Below are positions 6,644-8,224 of a DNA stretch of 8,224 nt, in pieces. Below the pieces are notes generated by a model, which was not told the DNA's origin, ran no database searches, and saw only the letters and a program-made list of their open reading frames with translations. Where the stretch lies: positions 1 through 8,224 of the forward strand of contig JAEZKA010000071.1 in the NCBI GenBank assembly GCA_023436225.1. Direction: 5' to 3'. This DNA is from Bacillota bacterium (lineage in GTDB: Bacteria; Bacillota; Clostridia; Lachnospirales; Lachnospiraceae). Position 1 is the stretch's first letter. Every line of letters starts with the position of its first letter. A program made the position numbers and the translations under genes.

Positions 6644-6723
6644 AGGCGGCAAGGGCAATGGGTGTACCATAATGCACATTTAGACGAACAGTGTGTGAGG
6701 TATACCCATAGCCCTTGCCGCTT
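6644..6723 (+). repeat. Long 25-bp hairpin without U-run
   Basis: Bases 6644-6668 pair with 6699-6723, broken by one A-A mismatch (6657/6710) and two G-T wobbles. The wobbles favour a plus-strand RNA. The 30-base loop has a small internal stem. The hairpin begins 20 bases after the XylF-like stop codon. It is followed by an A/T mix, not a T-run, so it may be a 3'-end stabiliser, processing site or weak terminator. Confidence 0.7.
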
Positions 6724-6756
6724 ATACATAAAGATCAGGGGTTATCTTCTATCGAA

Positions 6757-6796
6757 TGGTTTTGTTACTGTAGAATAGGACATAATTGGTTTTTTG
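6757..6796. promoter_or_regulatory. Candidate operator half-sites upstream of the transport promoter
   Basis: Two stretches starting near 6756 and 6786 share (A/T)TGGTTTT plus neighbouring bases (about 10 of 13), 30 bases apart. AraC-type regulators often bind direct repeats one to several helical turns apart, so YesN is a candidate binder. The match is short and in AT-rich DNA. Confidence 0.25.
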
Positions 6797-6890
6797 ATAG
6801 CATTTTTTTGTGGCCTCATCGTAAAATTTATTAGTATTCCCAATTAAAATCAAAAATATACAGTTCTTAGCAAGTTAATCCTATTATATC

Positions 6891-6901
6891 TATGATATGA
6901 T
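6891..6901 (+). promoter_or_regulatory. -10 region of the ChvE-like operon promoter
   Basis: Two overlapping TATGAT hexamers (6891-6896 and 6896-6901) each match the TATAAT consensus at 5 of 6 positions. No good -35 lies 16-18 bases upstream, which suggests dependence on an activator. The resulting leader would be short, about 35-45 bases. Confidence 0.45.
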
Positions 6902-6944
6902 CAATGTGTAGTAATAAACTAACATTTTATGGGAGGATTGATTT

Positions 6945-8009
6945 ATGAAGAAGAAGTTAATAGGTTTATTAATGTGCCTCGTTCTTGTTTCCTCAATGTT
7001 TGTAGGCTGTGCGGGTGGAGACGGCGGTAAGAAGGTCGGTGTTGCAATGCCTACCAAGGATTTACAGAGATGGAACCAAGATGGTGCTAACATGAAGTCA
7101 GCACTAGAGAAGGCAGGCTTTACTGTAGACTTACAGTATGCTAACAACGATATCGCTACTCAGGTTTCTCAGATTGAGAACATGATTACCGGTGGATGTG
7201 ACGTATTAGTTATCGCTTCTATCGATGGTGGTTCTTTAGGAACAGTTCTTAAGGAAGCTAAGGAAAAGAAGATCCCTGTTATCGCATACGATCGTTTGAT
7301 CATGGATACCGATGCTGTTTCCTACTATGCTACCTTTGATAATTATAAGGTTGGTAAAATTCAGGGTCAGTATATCGTGGATACCTTAGATCTTAACAAT
7401 CAGGCAGGTCCTTTCAATATCGAGTTATTCACAGGTTCCCCTGATGATAACAATGCTCGTTTCTTCTTTGGCGGCGCTATGGATATCTTAACACCATTTA
7501 TCGATAGTGGTAAATTAAATGTAGTTTCCGGACAGAAGGCATTTGAAGAAGTTGCAACTCTTAACTGGTCTACAGAAGAGGCTCAGAAGAGAATGGAAAA
7601 CCTCATCACAGCTTATTATGCAAATGGAACTAAGCTGGACGTTGTTTACTCCTCCAATGACTCTTGTGCGATTGGTATCACCAACGCATTAGTTAATGCT
7701 GGTTTCTCAGGTGATAACTTCCCGATCTTGACCGGACAGGACTGCGATATTACTTCTGTTAAGAACATAATTGCAGGTACACAGTCTATGTCTATCTTCA
7801 AGGATACTCGTACCTTGGCAGATAAGGTAGTTGAGATGGTTAATGCTATCTTAGATGGCAAAGAGGTTCCCGTTAACGATACTGAGACCTATGATAACGG
7901 AACAGGTATCATACCTTCCTTCCTTTGCGATCCAGTATTTGCTGATATTAACAACTATAAAGAGTTATTAATTGACTCCAAATATTATACTGAGGATCAG
8001 TTAAAGTAA
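6945..8009 (+). CDS. ChvE-like multiple-sugar-binding lipoprotein of an ABC importer
   Basis: This is a 354-residue extracellular binding protein that captures monosaccharides for the ABC importer encoded next. The signal peptide ends in lipobox MFVGC with Cys22 as lipidated residue. The mature part closely follows Agrobacterium ChvE as I remember it: AMPTK...RW (Trp43), YADDDI-like YANNDI, VLVIASIDG, AYDRLI, SYYATFDN, FNIELF.GSPDDNNA (Asp167-Asn170), GQD (264-266), IFKDTR and YYTEDQLK at the very end. ChvE binds several aldoses including galactose, glucose, arabinose and xylose, so the substrate cannot be fixed here. GGGAGG at 6931-6936 lies eight bases before the ATG. The gene has its own promoter region and an intrinsic terminator directly after it. 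Its codons are enriched in GGT, GCT, ATC, AAC and TTC compared with the regulatory genes, which fits high expression. Confidence 0.93.
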   Translation: MKKKLIGLLMCLVLVSSMFVGCAGGDGGKKVGVAMPTKDLQRWNQDGANMKSALEKAGFTVDLQYANNDIATQVSQIENMITGGCDVLVIASIDGGSLGTVLKEAKEKKIPVIAYDRLIMDTDAVSYYATFDNYKVGKIQGQYIVDTLDLNNQAGPFNIELFTGSPDDNNARFFFGGAMDILTPFIDSGKLNVVSGQKAFEEVATLNWSTEEAQKRMENLITAYYANGTKLDVVYSSNDSCAIGITNALVNAGFSGDNFPILTGQDCDITSVKNIIAGTQSMSIFKDTRTLADKVVEMVNAILDGKEVPVNDTETYDNGTGIIPSFLCDPVFADINNYKELLIDSKYYTEDQLK

Positions 8010-8024
8010 AGGCACTCAGAAATA

Positions 8025-8064
8025 AGGGTGTTGTAGCGGGTAGTACTGCAACACCCTATTTTTT
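8025..8064 (+). terminator. Intrinsic terminator between binding-protein and ATPase genes
   Basis: A 12-bp stem (8025-8036 with 8046-8057) with a single U-G wobble encloses a 9-base loop and is followed by A and six T (8059-8064). It lies 15 bases after the ChvE-like stop. No good promoter is seen between it and the ATPase gene, so partial readthrough probably sets a lower level of ATPase than of binding protein, a common arrangement in ABC operons. Confidence 0.88.
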
Positions 8065-8130
8065 CATGTAAATATGGTTTAAGTCTTGGCATAGCTCGCT
8101 AATGTTAGACAGGATAACCAAATAGATATA

Positions 8131-8137
8131 GGAGGGG
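8131..8137 (+). promoter_or_regulatory. Ribosome binding site for the ATPase gene, supporting a TTG start
   Basis: GGAGGGG lies five bases before TTG 8143. The in-frame ATG at 8164 has no ribosome binding site at a suitable distance, so TTG is preferred. Confidence 0.7.
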
Positions 8138-8142
8138 TCAAA

Positions 8143-8224
8143 TTGGCAGCAATATTATTGGAAATGAAAAATATTACCAAACGCTTCCCCGGAGTCAAAG
8201 CATTAGATAATGTTAACCTTCAAG
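8143..8224 (+). CDS. Sugar ABC transporter ATP-binding protein, N-terminal fragment (GguA/XylG/MglA-like)
   Basis: Only the first 27 codons are in the window; the gene runs off the right edge. The start of an ABC domain is clear: LLEMKNITKRFPGVKALDNVNL, in two runs, is the typical opening of monosaccharide importer ATPases, with Phe of RFPGVKAL near the A-loop position. The Walker A motif would lie just beyond the edge. In this family the protein normally has two fused ABC domains of about 500 residues and pairs with a permease encoded downstream; neither can be seen here. It should energise uptake of the sugar bound by the ChvE-like protein. The TTG start is supported by GGAGGGG. Confidence 0.88.
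   Translation, partial: MAAILLEMKNITKRFPGVKALDNVNLQ

Larger units (their letters stand above)
6625..6944. other. Intergenic region before the ChvE-like gene
   Basis: No gene is seen in these 320 bases. They contain the long hairpin at 6644-6723, an AT-rich stretch with two similar AATGGTTTT/ATTGGTTTT motifs 30 bases apart (6756 and 6786), and a -10-like region at 6891-6901. The layout suits an activator-dependent promoter for the following transport operon. Confidence 0.6.

Noticed and set aside
8164..8166. ATG as the ATPase start
   Set aside because: No ribosome binding site at suitable distance; it would also trim residues normal for the family's N-terminus.
1..8224. CRISPR array, tRNA, insertion sequence or defence system
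   Set aside because: No regularly spaced repeats, no tRNA-like cloverleaf, no transposase or nuclease reading frame was found; the short repeats number only two or three copies.

Overview
The window looks like chromosomal DNA from an AT-rich, spore-forming Firmicute, most likely a Lachnospiraceae/Clostridium relative. The signs are strong GGAGG-type ribosome binding sites, TTG starts, lipoprotein signal peptides, a YesM/YesN-type two-component system and a CwlC/CwlD-like amidase. The genus is inferred from gene content, not proven.

Layout, left to right. A minus-strand gene begins just outside the left edge; only its ribosome binding site is visible (4-9). Bases 39-97 hold a minus-strand hairpin with a U-run, and 225-304 hold two more inverted repeats. 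A minus-strand N-acetylmuramoyl-L-alanine amidase (308-877) follows. A divergent intergenic region (878-1228) carries a plausible extended -10 promoter for the plus strand. Four plus-strand genes then lie close together: a membrane-anchored periplasmic-binding-protein-like sensor (1229-2308), a LytS/YesM-family histidine kinase (2324-3823), a YesN-type response regulator (3939-5534) and a XylF-like sugar-binding lipoprotein (5572-6624). After a 320-base gap with a long hairpin and a probable promoter comes a ChvE-like sugar-binding lipoprotein (6945-8009), an intrinsic terminator, and the first 27 codons of a sugar ABC transporter ATPase (8143 to the window end).

How they fit together. The first three plus-strand genes match the architecture of the XylFII-LytS-YesN xylose-sensing system described in Clostridium beijerinckii: a binding protein outside the membrane detects sugar, the kinase relays the signal, and the AraC-type regulator activates the sugar importer genes. 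The likely target is the ChvE-like/ATPase operon, whose promoter has -10-like hexamers but no recognisable -35, as expected for an activated promoter. The sugar is probably a pentose or another monosaccharide, but the sequence does not settle which.

Less ordinary points are a small dispersed hairpin repeat that supplies the kinase gene's stop codon, an extra XylF-like binding protein with no permease of its own inside the regulatory operon, a 25-bp hairpin without a U-run, and an amidase without an export signal. I found no tRNA, rRNA, CRISPR array, transposase or prophage structural gene.
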